Below, in pieces: positions 1-6,230 of a DNA stretch of 10,387 nt. The notes beneath the pieces are model-generated. The model was not told the DNA's origin. It worked only from the letters and a program-made list of their open reading frames with translations, and did no database searches. The stretch is from Clostridia bacterium. GTDB lineage: Bacteria > Bacillota > Clostridia > Christensenellales > Borkfalkiaceae. Location of the stretch: NCBI GenBank assembly GCA_021205485.1, contig JAJPXK010000224.1, forward strand, positions 8,996 to 19,382, written 5' to 3'. Both the position numbers and the translations under genes were made by a program. The first letter of the stretch is position 1; each line of letters starts with the position of its first letter.

Positions 1-594
1 CGAGATAGGGCCCGCCGCGATGCCTAATACATTTTTGGCGGCGGCCCCTATCTCGGTGCCGATAAGGTCGTTGCCGTAATAAAAACGTATTAAATTGCTC
101 TTGAAATTATCGGCGAGATAGCGTTTCAAATCCTCGTTGGCTGAGTCTATTACCATACAGTTAGGTATGCCCTGCACAAACGCCTGGATATGCCCGGGGC
201 CTACCCATACGGCTATTTTATCGGGGGAGATGCCGCTTTCGGTCATAACCTGAGAGAGCCTTTTGCCCGTGCTTTCCTCTATACCCTTCATACAGAGCAC
301 AAAGATTTTATCCTGCACGGGATACTTTGTGACCTTCTGCATAAAGCCGCGAAGACCCTGCGAGCTTATGGAAATTATGATAACATCGCTTTTTTCCAGA
401 GCGTACTTTAAGTCGCATGTGAGCGTTATGTTTTTATCGAGCGTGACGTATTCGTTTTTGCCCGTATTTTTTAAAATTTCGTAAGAGTAGTCACCCTCGG
501 GGCCCCAGGATATAACCTCGTTGCCCTTTACGGCCGCCTGGTACCATGCGAGGAAAGAACCCCACCTGCCGCAGCCTAATACAGAAATTTTCAT
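1..594 (-). CDS. gpsA: Glycerol-3-phosphate dehydrogenase [NAD(P)+], N-terminal part (runs off window)
   Basis: The enzyme reduces dihydroxyacetone phosphate to sn-glycerol 3-phosphate in the cytosol, supplying the backbone for phospholipids. The visible 198 codons begin with a Rossmann dinucleotide-binding motif, G7-C-G-R-W-G12, followed by the conserved 'CMKG' stretch (Lys103). 'VWVGPGH' lies around residues 129-135, and the substrate-site block 'GTEIGAAAKNVLGIAAG' at 179-195 contains the probable catalytic Lys187. The reading frame is open to the left edge; the family is about 330-340 residues, so roughly 40% is missing. The ATG at 594 has a GGAGA-type Shine-Dalgarno sequence about 9-10 nt upstream. 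It is the last visible gene of the minus-strand run, separated from recR by 234 nt of repeat sequence, so co-transcription is uncertain. The 'GPGH' block differs from the GPS/F(A) form of enterobacterial GpsA; I believe this is a variant of Clostridia, from memory only. Confidence 0.9.
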   Translation of the reverse strand, partial: MKISVLGCGRWGSFLAWYQAAVKGNEVISWGPEGDYSYEILKNTGKNEYVTLDKNITLTCDLKYALEKSDVIIISISSQGLRGFMQKVTKYPVQDKIFVLCMKGIEESTGKRLSQVMTESGISPDKIAVWVGPGHIQAFVQGIPNCMVIDSANEDLKRYLADNFKSNLIRFYYGNDLIGTEIGAAAKNVLGIAAGPIS

Positions 595-640
595 AATATA
601 TGTTCTCCAATAATTGTGGTTTTTTATATTTTTATGGTTG

Positions 641-690
641 CCCTCATCCGTCACTTCGTGACACCTTCCCCCGAGGGGGAAGGCAAGGGA
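641..690. repeat. Two-hairpin intergenic repeat, family A, copy 1
   Basis: This copy starts with CCCTCATCCG, followed by a small hairpin (GTCAC 650-654, loop TTC, GTGAC 658-662). A strong C/G hairpin comes next (CCTTCCCCC 664-672, GA, GGGGGAAGG 675-683), then the tail CAAGG. The same architecture and flanks recur at 1488-1544 and 1606-1663, in the same orientation. It lies between recR and gpsA. It has no T-tract on either side, so it is not a classic intrinsic terminator, although the stem could stall polymerase or protect an mRNA 3' end. Confidence 0.8.
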
Positions 691-701
691 AAGCTTTTAC
701 A

Positions 702-842
702 GCAAACTTAAAATCGCAAGAAGCGAGCAAGACAAGGAAAGCGAGCAACGTCTGCAGGGAGTGTACAAAGACGTACACGACCAAAGCGGCGCGAAGCTTG
801 ACGCGGTATTGCGATGCTTATTGTGGTTTTAAATAGTTTTGC
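702..842. repeat. Complex inverted-repeat element overlapping the recR 3' end
   Basis: This is a roughly 140-nt element with nested palindromes. The outer arms are GCAAAC/TTAAAA/TCGCAA (702-719), matched by TTGCGA (809-814), TTTTAA (827-832) and GTTTTGC (836-842) with small interruptions. At the centre is a perfect hairpin, GTGTAC (761-766), loop AAAGAC, GTACAC (773-778). A 10-nt direct repeat, AAGCGAGCAA, occurs at 721-730 and 739-748. The right arm covers the last codons and stop of recR (stop at 831-829). The layout resembles a MITE-like or RNA-forming intergenic repeat; no transposase is present. I recall similar sequences scattered in gut Clostridia genomes, but cannot verify that here. 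A plus-strand reading frame across it has no recognisable protein. Confidence 0.65.
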
Positions 843-1419
843 GTTCGATGAAGGCGCGGCTAAGCGTCACCTCATCCGTATACTCCAGCTCGCTGCCTAT
901 AGGTATGCCGTGCGCGAGCCTTGTTACGTTTACGCCTAAAGGTTTTAAAATTTTCGCGATGTACATCGCCGTGGCCTCGCCCTCTACGTCGGGATTGGTG
1001 GCCATAATAACCTCGGTTACGCCATCCTGCACGCGGGCTAAAAGCTCCTTTATGCGGATATCGTTAGGGCCTACCCCCTCCATAGGGTTTATTACGCCGT
1101 GCAAAACGTGGTACACGCCCTTGTATTCGTGAAGTTTTTCAAGGGCTATTACGTCTTTAGGCTCCTTTACGACGCATATCTGAGACTTGTCCCTTTCACG
1201 GCAGATATCGCATACATCGTTTTCGGTAAAGTTGCCGCATACTTTGCAGTAACGCACCTTCTTTTTCGCATCTACGATGGCTGATGCAAATTGCAGAGCC
1301 TCCTGCTCGTCCATGCCGATTATTTTATATGCGTATCTTTGCGCTGTTTTTTTGCCTACCCCGGGAAGCTTTGTAAATTGGTTTATAAGCTTGCCGATAG
1401 GCTCAATAAAAATATCCAT
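829..1419 (-). CDS. recR: Recombination mediator protein RecR
   Basis: RecR works with RecO (and RecF) to load RecA onto gapped single-stranded DNA covered by SSB, in the RecFOR repair pathway. At 196 residues it matches the family (about 198). It has the helix-hairpin-helix 'KLPGVGKKTAQR' at 17-28, a four-cysteine zinc finger (C58, C61, C70, C73), and a Toprim domain from about residue 80 with E86 and 'TNPDVEGEATA' at 141-151. The C-terminal block 'GIPIGSELEYTDEVTL' is at 171-186. The ATG at 1419 gives the canonical N-terminus, but no Shine-Dalgarno sequence is visible upstream (AT-rich). It follows ybaB, the normal dnaX-ybaB-recR order, but 246 nt away because repeats have accumulated there. 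The last residues (ERKTI) differ from the usual RecR tail, and their codons lie in the arm of the inverted-repeat element at 702-842. Confidence 0.96.
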   Translation of the reverse strand: MDIFIEPIGKLINQFTKLPGVGKKTAQRYAYKIIGMDEQEALQFASAIVDAKKKVRYCKVCGNFTENDVCDICRERDKSQICVVKEPKDVIALEKLHEYKGVYHVLHGVINPMEGVGPNDIRIKELLARVQDGVTEVIMATNPDVEGEATAMYIAKILKPLGVNVTRLAHGIPIGSELEYTDEVTLSRAFIERKTI

Positions 1420-1487
1420 AAATTATTAATTGAGTGCGTACTATGCCGCAACTATTGATGATTTTAGTGAGGAATTTTGAGTATTAT

Positions 1488-1544
1488 CCCCTCATTCGTC
1501 TGCTACGCAGCCACCTTCCCCCGCAGGGGGAAGGCAAGGCGTGG
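1488..1544. repeat. Two-hairpin intergenic repeat, family A, copy 2
   Basis: CCCCTCATTCG is followed by a small hairpin (CTGC 1500-1503, TAC, GCAG 1507-1510) and a strong one (CCTTCCCCC 1514-1522, GCA, GGGGGAAGG 1526-1534), then CAAGGCGTGG. The large stem is identical in sequence to copy 1, while the small hairpin has a different stem of the same layout. That pattern fits selection on, or transmission of, structure. The stretch 1556-1590 just after it contains fragments resembling pieces of family A (CCCTTCCCC) and of the family at 6245-6336 (CAGGATGACAG), so it may be a mosaic of degraded repeats. Confidence 0.8.
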
Positions 1545-1605
1545 AATAAAGTTGCCTCTCCCTTCCCCGCAGGATGACAGGGTGATGCTACACACAATGT
1601 TTTAA

Positions 1606-1663
1606 CCCCTCAGTCAACTGCGTTGACAGCTCCCCTAATAGGGGAGCCTCAAGTAAGGCGTGG
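1606..1663. repeat. Two-hairpin intergenic repeat, family A variant, copy 3
   Basis: CCCCTCA is followed by GTCAAC (1613-1618), TGC, GTTGAC (1622-1627), then GCTCCCC (1629-1635), TAATA, GGGGAGC (1641-1647). It ends in AAGGCGTGG like copy 2. The layout is the same but the stem sequences differ, making it a diverged subfamily. It ends 2 nt from the ybaB stop codon, so it would form the immediate 3' end of an mRNA terminating or processed after ybaB. Confidence 0.75.
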
Positions 1664-1665
1664 TT

Positions 1666-2031
1666 TTACATCATGCCGGGGAGGCCGGCGCCGCCGAATT
1701 TGCCCATCTTTTCCTGATAAAGTTCGTCGGCCTTTTTATAGCCGTCGTTTATCGCGGCGAGAATCAAATCTTCCAGCATTTCTACGTCTTCCTCGTCGGA
1801 AAGGTCTACCATCTGAGAAATTTTGCTGCCGAATTCCACGCCGTTTATTATCTTTTTGCCGTTCATATATATAACTACAGTCTCGTCGCCCTCTTCGCCG
1901 CCGCCCGAAGTGCCTACAACTTCAAGTTCTTCAAGCTCCTTTTCGGCCTCCTGCATCTGCTCCTGAAGCTTTTGCGCCTGCTTTACAAGGTTGTTCATAT
2001 TGCCGTTCATGCCGCCTCTGTATCCTGCCAT
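1666..2031 (-). CDS. YbaB/EbfC family nucleoid-associated DNA-binding protein
   Basis: This is a small dimeric DNA-binding protein that coats the nucleoid and is nearly always encoded between dnaX and recR. Its 121 residues are slightly long for the family (about 105-110) because of glycine/methionine-rich ends (MAGYRGGMNGNMNN at the start, GKFGGAGLPGMM at the end). Residues 12-40 form the typical amphipathic helix (NLVKQAQKLQEQMQEAEKELEELE). The conserved core follows: VVGTSGGG, then VVIYMNG, and VEMLEDLILAAINDGYKKADEL in the C-terminal helix. The ATG at 2031 follows the dnaX stop by 12 nt, with a clear GGAG Shine-Dalgarno sequence 8-9 nt upstream. That supports co-transcription with dnaX. 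Identity is firm from sequence and context; the exact cellular role of the family remains loosely defined. Confidence 0.94.
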   Translation of the reverse strand: MAGYRGGMNGNMNNLVKQAQKLQEQMQEAEKELEELEVVGTSGGGEEGDETVVIYMNGKKIINGVEFGSKISQMVDLSDEEDVEMLEDLILAAINDGYKKADELYQEKMGKFGGAGLPGMM

Positions 2032-2043
2032 AATAAAATCTCC

Positions 2044-3789
2044 TTATTTTATATCTATGTCTGTTCCTTCAAAATTGCTCTTTAACTTATCTATCGCCTG
2101 AGCGACGTTGTTTTGCTTTTTGCCGCTGCGGATTTCAAACCCGGTTACGCCTAACGAAAGCAACGTTTCCGACAAAAATTTATTGTTGTCGGCGCGGGTC
2201 AGGCCCTTGTATACGGTGTCGCTTTCGGTTGTTAAAATCAGCTTATCGCCCTCGAAAGACGTGCTTAAGTCCATGCAGAGGGTAAAAAGCACGGCGTTTT
2301 TATTAGTAGTACGAAGGGCCTTTAAAAGCTTGCCGAGAAGGCCGCCGTCGGCCGACTTAGGCCTTGCGGAAGAACTGCCGCTGCCGCCGAACACGTCGGC
2401 CTCTTCGCCGTTCCACAGGGGAGGCCTGGCCGTAGGCCTCTGTTTTTTGAACGAATAATGCAGTTCTTCGGGTTTTTCTTCAGGCTTCTCTGCGGGTCTT
2501 TCCGCAGGTTTTTCCTCAAGCTTTTCTGCTGGCTTTTCTTCCCTCTTTTCTTCCGCCCTGAAAGGCTCCTGCAAAGGTACACGCGTTTCTGTTTTTGCTT
2601 CCGCCGAAGGCGTATTTTCTTGCGGCTTTACCGCAAAATTGCCCTGCGAAATTTTTAATTCGACCGCGGATATCCGCGAAATAAGGGCGTCTATATTGTA
2701 ATCGCTCTGCGGAAGGGAACACTTTAAAACGGCCGTTTCGAGAGTGATTCTGCCGTCGGACGCGTATCGCATATCGCTTTCGGCTTTGGCTAAAATTTCG
2801 GTGCATCTTAAAATTTTATGGCCGTCGGCAGACGCCGATTTTTTAAGGCTATCGTACCTTTCGGAAGGCAGATTCAAAATCTGCCGCGAATCTTTGCACA
2901 TTTTAACTATGGCCGCGTTGTTGAGGTAATTCAAAATATCTTTTACCAGGACGCCTACGCCCTTGCCTCCCGCAAGGATTTTTTCCACTTCCGAAAGGGC
3001 GTCCTGCGCGTTGTCGGCGAGAATGCAGTCTACCGCCCTCGCAATCTCGAAGAAGTCGGCGCTGCCGAGCACCGCGTTTACGTCGCTGTACGTAAGTTTG
3101 CCCGAAGAATAGGAGACGCACATATCGGCTATAGACAGCGTATCCCTCGCGCTGCCCGCCCCCGCCCTGGCTATGGCGGAGACAGCCTCGTCTTCGTACT
3201 CTTTGCCGATTTTTTGAAGTATGCCATTTAAAAGCCCCTCAAGGTCTGCCTGAGGGATGAGTTTGAAGTCAAACCTCATGCAGCGGGATAAAATGGTCGC
3301 GGGAATCTTTTGCGGCTCGGTTGTGGCCAATATAAACACGGCGTGAGCGGGAGGTTCTTCCAGCGTTTTTAACACGGCGTTGAAAGCCGAGGCGGTGAGC
3401 ATATGGACTTCGTCTATGATATAAACTTTGTACTTGCCCGCCACGGGAGGATACTGCACCTTTTCCCTTAAATCCCTCATTTCGTCTACGCCGTTGTTTG
3501 ACGCGGCGTCAATTTCGGATATGTCAAGGTTGCCGCCCTTGCCTATGGCCCTGCACGTTTCGCACTCGCCGCAGGGCGAGCCGTTTACGGGGTGTTCGCA
3601 GTTTATGGCCCTTGCGAATATCTTCGCGACCGACGTTTTGCCCGTGCCCCTCGGCCCGCAGAACAGATAGGCGTGACCTATCTTGCCGCTTTCTATCTGG
3701 TTTTTCAGAATTTTTACTATATGCTCCTGGCGGACGACTTTATCTAAAGTGTCGGGCCTGAACATACGGTAGAACGCTAAATAAGCCAT
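2044..3789 (-). CDS. dnaX: DNA polymerase III subunit gamma/tau (clamp loader ATPase)
   Basis: DnaX is the AAA+ motor of the clamp loader, which opens and places the beta sliding clamp at primed sites. The tau form also links polymerase and helicase. Over 581 residues it shows Walker A 'GPRGTGKT' (45-52), a zinc module with C64, C73, C76 and C79, and Walker B 'DEVH' (126-129). Sensor 1 is 'LATTEP' (154-159), the arginine finger 'SRC' is at 168-170, and the sensor 2 region 'GSARD' at 212-216. Residues 411-442 form a Lys/Glu/Pro-rich tandem linker (EEKP, AEKP, AERP units), followed by a tau-like C-terminal domain. The ATG at 3789 has a strong AGGAGG Shine-Dalgarno sequence about 6 nt upstream, and the gene sits 15 nt behind sigH. 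A CAAAAAAC run codes F446-Q450, just after the linker; a -1 slip there would stop about 27 codons later, but it is not a canonical slippery heptamer. Confidence 0.97.
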   Translation of the reverse strand: MAYLAFYRMFRPDTLDKVVRQEHIVKILKNQIESGKIGHAYLFCGPRGTGKTSVAKIFARAINCEHPVNGSPCGECETCRAIGKGGNLDISEIDAASNNGVDEMRDLREKVQYPPVAGKYKVYIIDEVHMLTASAFNAVLKTLEEPPAHAVFILATTEPQKIPATILSRCMRFDFKLIPQADLEGLLNGILQKIGKEYEDEAVSAIARAGAGSARDTLSIADMCVSYSSGKLTYSDVNAVLGSADFFEIARAVDCILADNAQDALSEVEKILAGGKGVGVLVKDILNYLNNAAIVKMCKDSRQILNLPSERYDSLKKSASADGHKILRCTEILAKAESDMRYASDGRITLETAVLKCSLPQSDYNIDALISRISAVELKISQGNFAVKPQENTPSAEAKTETRVPLQEPFRAEEKREEKPAEKLEEKPAERPAEKPEEKPEELHYSFKKQRPTARPPLWNGEEADVFGGSGSSSARPKSADGGLLGKLLKALRTTNKNAVLFTLCMDLSTSFEGDKLILTTESDTVYKGLTRADNNKFLSETLLSLGVTGFEIRSGKKQNNVAQAIDKLKSNFEGTDIDIK

Positions 3790-3804
3790 TATAACCTCCT
3801 GCCC

Positions 3805-4365
3805 TTACAATACTTTTTGCAGCTTTCGCTTTGCCCTTTGCAGGGCGTTGTCTATACTTTTTACGGGTTTGTCAACCGATGAGGCTATCTCGCTCATGGT
3901 GAGCCCGTCCATATACATTACTACTACTTTAAACTCGAAAGAGGATAAGTTCTTGCTGATTTTTTGCAGAAATTCCTTTCTGTTTTCCCCCGTGATAAGT
4001 TCCTCTTCGGGGTCTTTCCCGTCACCTAAAGCGTCTTCGGCGGCATCGGCGATAGGCACAAAGTTGTTGAGGGCGTAATTTTTTGAACTTGACGAAACTT
4101 TTACGGCGTCTATTATGCGATTGCGTATGCAGTGACGGGCGTATGTGGAAAACCCCGATTTATCCTGAGAATACGTGACTATGGCCGAATACAGGCCGCA
4201 CATACCCTCCTGAACCAGGTCTTCGGTGTCGCCTCCCGACAAAAAAAAGCCCCTCGCAATGGAAAGAACTACGTTTTTGTAACGGGCTAACAGAGCCTCT
4301 ACCGCCGATTTGTCGCCGTTTTGCGCCTGTACGGCTAAATTTTCATCAGTCAATCCATTCTGCAT
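3805..4365 (-). CDS. sigH: RNA polymerase sigma factor of the SigH (Spo0H, sigma-30) type
   Basis: This is a sigma-70 family factor that in spore-formers directs transition-phase and early sporulation genes. It has 186 residues against about 218 in Bacillus, mainly for lack of the N-terminal extension and a few C-terminal residues. Region 2 is at about 25-92: 'LLARYKNVV', then 'GDTEDLVQEGMCGLYSAI' (45-62) for core and -10 binding, and 'FSTYARHCIRNRIIDAVK'. Region 4 is at 135-186 and ends in 'KSIDNALQRAKRKL', a tail very close to that of B. subtilis SigH. The ATG at 4365 overlaps the rlmB end by 16 nt, so translation is probably coupled; only a weak GTGG lies upstream. The neighbours mrnC and rlmB match the Bacillus sigH locus, except that the yacP-type gene usually between rlmB and sigH is absent. 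An alternative in-frame TTG four codons later is less likely. Confidence 0.92.
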   Translation of the reverse strand: MQNGLTDENLAVQAQNGDKSAVEALLARYKNVVLSIARGFFLSGGDTEDLVQEGMCGLYSAIVTYSQDKSGFSTYARHCIRNRIIDAVKVSSSSKNYALNNFVPIADAAEDALGDGKDPEEELITGENRKEFLQKISKNLSSFEFKVVVMYMDGLTMSEIASSVDKPVKSIDNALQRAKRKLQKVL

Positions 4366-5066
4366 TTTACCACTTCGTACGCGGCGATGCCTAACGCCAC
4401 GCTTGCGTTTAAAGAGTTTACCTTGCCTTTAAGCGGAAGGGAAACCACCTTGTCGCACCTTTCACGGGTGAGCCTTTTTACTCCGCTGTCTTCGCCGCCT
4501 ATTACCAAAGCTACGCTTCCCGTAAAGTCCTGCCTGTATATATCTTCGCCGTCGGCTTCAAGGGCGTAAATCCAGTAGCCTTCCTTTTTCAGTCTTTCTA
4601 TGGCGGCGTTCAAAGAGGGAACTTTAGCAACCTTTACGTGGTTTGCCGCCCCCGCGGAGATTCTTATCACCGCCTCGGTTACGGAAGCCGATTTTTGAGA
4701 GGGAATTACCACTCCGTCGGCGCCCGCGCATTCAGCGACCCTTATTATGGATCCTAAATTATGCACGTCCTCTACGCCGTCGCATAAAATGACAAATCCG
4801 CCCTTTTCGCCCCTGTTATTTATTATATCGTCGAGTTCGCTGTATTCAAAATCTGCCGAAAAAGCTATGACGCCCTGGTGCCTTGAGGTGACGCTCAATC
4901 TGTCTAACGCCTGCTTATCCTCAAACTTTACGGGCACGCCCTGCTCCCTCGCCTTTGAATAAATAAGTTTTAACGAGCCCTGAGGGTTCTTTTCTATTAT
5001 AATTTTTTCTATAGGCTTTTCTGAATTCAAAAGCTCTAATACGGCATTCCTGCCCTCTGTCTTCAT
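4350..5066 (-). CDS. rlmB: 23S rRNA (guanosine-2'-O-)-methyltransferase, TrmH/SpoU family (RlmB)
   Basis: This SPOUT-fold enzyme uses S-adenosylmethionine to 2'-O-methylate a guanosine in 23S rRNA (G2251 in E. coli RlmB). Its 238 residues fit the family (about 240-250). The N-terminal RNA-binding SpoU_sub_bind domain (1-75) opens with 'EGRNAVLELL'. The catalytic domain carries motif 1 'DVHNLGSIIR' (100-109, with N103 and R109), motif 2 'VIGGEDSGVKRL' (188-199) and motif 3 'LPLKGKVNSLNASVALGIAAYE' (210-231), which form the trefoil-knot SAM pocket. The ATG at 5066 overlaps the mrnC stop as ATGA, with AAGGA upstream inside mrnC. The position between mrnC and sigH matches the conserved Firmicutes arrangement. 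The exact methylated nucleotide is inferred from the family; a tRNA-targeting relative is the main alternative. Confidence 0.93.
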   Translation of the reverse strand: MKTEGRNAVLELLNSEKPIEKIIIEKNPQGSLKLIYSKAREQGVPVKFEDKQALDRLSVTSRHQGVIAFSADFEYSELDDIINNRGEKGGFVILCDGVEDVHNLGSIIRVAECAGADGVVIPSQKSASVTEAVIRISAGAANHVKVAKVPSLNAAIERLKKEGYWIYALEADGEDIYRQDFTGSVALVIGGEDSGVKRLTRERCDKVVSLPLKGKVNSLNASVALGIAAYEVVKCRMD

Positions 5067-5455
5067 TGATGTTTCCTTAACAAAAATTCTATTCTTTTAC
5101 ACTGCCCCGTAAGGTACAGATAGCCTAAAACGGCTTCAAAACCCGTAGAACGGTTGTATTCGCCTACGCTGGCGTTTTTTGACTTCGTGGCCTTTTTAGC
5201 GTTCCTGCCCCTGCGGAAAATATCGCCTTCTTCCTCGGTAAAAAGGGGCATTATTTTGTCCAACAGCTCGCTTTGCCCGTGCGCGGATACAATCCCCGAC
5301 GACAATTTTTGAAGCTGGCCCGTCTTGAAATCGGTATTTCTGACGAGTTCTTCCCTTACATACAGGGAATACACGGCATCCCCTACGTATGCGAGCACTA
5401 CGGGGTTTAAGTTGCGGGCCTCGGCCTCTGAAATCGGATTTGCATTTTCAAACAT
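5063..5455 (-). CDS. mrnC: Mini-ribonuclease 3 (Mini-III)
   Basis: Mini-III is a dimeric endonuclease that has the RNase III catalytic domain but no double-stranded-RNA-binding domain. In Bacillus it trims the 5' and 3' ends of 23S rRNA precursors, needing ribosomal protein L3. The 130 residues carry 'LAYVGDAVYSLYVRE' (21-35), with the acidic metal-ligand D26. 'RRGRNAKKATKSKNAS' at 81-96 and 'EYNRSTGFEAVLGYLYLTG' at 99-117 supply the second acidic site (E108). It heads the minus-strand operon. No Shine-Dalgarno sequence precedes the ATG at 5455; instead an extended -10 promoter ends 14 nt upstream, predicting only about an 8-nt leader. In Bacillus cysS precedes mrnC; here the upstream neighbour is a divergent amidase, so the cluster is truncated at that end. 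Confidence 0.93.
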   Translation of the reverse strand: MFENANPISEAEARNLNPVVLAYVGDAVYSLYVREELVRNTDFKTGQLQKLSSGIVSAHGQSELLDKIMPLFTEEEGDIFRRGRNAKKATKSKNASVGEYNRSTGFEAVLGYLYLTGQCKRIEFLLRKHQ

Positions 5456-5462
5456 AATAATA

Positions 5463-5498
5463 CAGTATAATTATAACACCAAGGCATAAAAAAATCAA
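5463..5498 (-). promoter_or_regulatory. Sigma-A-type promoter of the mrnC operon (extended -10)
   Basis: On the minus strand, TTGATT (5498-5493) is followed by a 17-nt spacer and TATAAT (5475-5470). TG at 5478-5477 gives the extended -10 form TGnTATAAT. The predicted start is near 5463, only about 8 nt before the mrnC ATG. This promoter would drive mrnC-rlmB-sigH-dnaX-ybaB and possibly the genes further downstream. Confidence 0.72.
5466..5475 (+). promoter_or_regulatory. Palindromic shared -10 box (probable amidase promoter on plus strand)
   Basis: TATAATTATA is its own reverse complement, so it presents a perfect TATAAT to both strands. On the plus strand TATAAT occupies 5466-5471, with a predicted start near 5478 and a leader of about 40 nt to the amidase GTG. 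No well-spaced plus-strand -35 is visible: TTGCAT at 5440-5445 would need a 20-nt spacer. The plus-strand activity is therefore less certain than that of the mrnC promoter. Confidence 0.5.
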
Positions 5499-5517
5499 AC
5501 AAACAATAGTATATAGC

Positions 5518-6204
5518 GTGAAATTGTTTACATTAAAAAAGGGAGCTCTGATATTTATAGCCGTACTCGCGGCGTTTGCGTCGCTGACAGGCGGAATTTG
5601 CGGCAAAGCGGCCGAAGCGCGGGCGGCTTACACCCCTACTATCGTTATAGACGCGGGCCACGGCGGGGTTGACGCGGGCGTTTACGGGGTTAAAACCAAG
5701 GCAAAAGAGAGCGATATAAACCTTGCCATAGCCATTTATCTTAAGGGGTACTTCGCCGACGCGGGATTTAACGCCGTTATGACGCGGAAGACGCAGGCGG
5801 GGCTTTACGGCCTGCCCGTAAGGGGATTTAAAAAACGGGATATGCAAAAACGCAGGCAGATTATAGAGGACTGCGACGCAGATATGGTAATTTCAATCCA
5901 CCAGAACTCCGCCAGCCAACGTTCAAGACGGGGCTCGCAGATTTATTACAATCCCGACAACCTGGCGGGGAAATCGCTTGCCGAAAATATAAAAAACAGC
6001 ATAGACTGTATGAATGAACTCGTAAGGGAGGCCGACGTTCTGGCGGGGGATTATTATATGCTTGAATGCACTTCAAATCCGTCTGTTATAGTGGAATGCG
6101 GGTTTTTGACCAACGCTGAAGACGATCAATTATTGAACACCGAGGAATACCGCAAAAGCATAGCTTACGCCATTTTCAGAGGGGCGATAGCGTACCTGGC
6201 GTAA
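5518..6204 (+). CDS. Secreted N-acetylmuramoyl-L-alanine amidase, Amidase_3 family, CwlD-like
   Basis: This zinc amidase cleaves the bond between MurNAc and L-Ala in peptidoglycan. CwlD, its nearest well-known relative, makes muramic delta-lactam in the spore cortex. The 228 residues match CwlD in size (about 237). Residues 1-36 are a signal peptide: a basic start with K2, K7 and K8, a hydrophobic stretch 'GALIFIAVLAAFASL', and a probable cut after ARA at 36. The Amidase_3 domain shows 'IDAGHGG' (H48), 'KESDINLA' (E64) and 'ISIHQN' (H128) as zinc ligands, and catalytic E193 in 'VECGFL'. The 'KRRQIIEDCDADMVISIH' stretch resembles CwlD closely. No cell-wall-binding repeats are present. The start is GTG at 5518 with no clear Shine-Dalgarno sequence; the signal peptide layout supports it. 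It is divergent from the sigH operon. A vegetative amidase role cannot be excluded. Confidence 0.88.
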   Translation: MKLFTLKKGALIFIAVLAAFASLTGGICGKAAEARAAYTPTIVIDAGHGGVDAGVYGVKTKAKESDINLAIAIYLKGYFADAGFNAVMTRKTQAGLYGLPVRGFKKRDMQKRRQIIEDCDADMVISIHQNSASQRSRRGSQIYYNPDNLAGKSLAENIKNSIDCMNELVREADVLAGDYYMLECTSNPSVIVECGFLTNAEDDQLLNTEEYRKSIAYAIFRGAIAYLA

Positions 6205-6230
6205 GCGGCGTTTGATAAGGCGTTCTGGTC

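Noticed and set aside
600..836. Plus-strand reading frame of 78 codons upstream of gpsA
   Set aside because: It lies wholly across repeat family A copy 1 and the structured element at 702-842, has no ribosome site and no recognisable domain. Its openness is explained by the repeats.
641..1663. CRISPR array or tandem repeats
   Set aside because: Repeats are few, unequally spaced, palindromic and diverged, with no regular spacers and no cas genes.
1660..2085. Long plus-strand frames opposite ybaB and dnaX
   Set aside because: They are antisense shadows of well-identified genes, with low-complexity translations and no ribosome sites.
2430..2460. Programmed frameshift in dnaX producing a gamma form at the CAAAAAAC run
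   Set aside because: In frame it reads TTC AAA AAA CAG, which is not a canonical X XXY YYZ heptamer. The -1 frame continues about 27 codons before a stop, and no clear stimulatory hairpin or upstream Shine-Dalgarno was found. It remains possible but unsupported.
5507..5520. TAGTAT box directly before the amidase GTG as a leaderless promoter
   Set aside because: It would fit the leaderless pattern, but the box matches only 4 of 6 bases and no -35 of any quality lies 15-19 nt upstream. The palindromic TATAATTATA is the better candidate.
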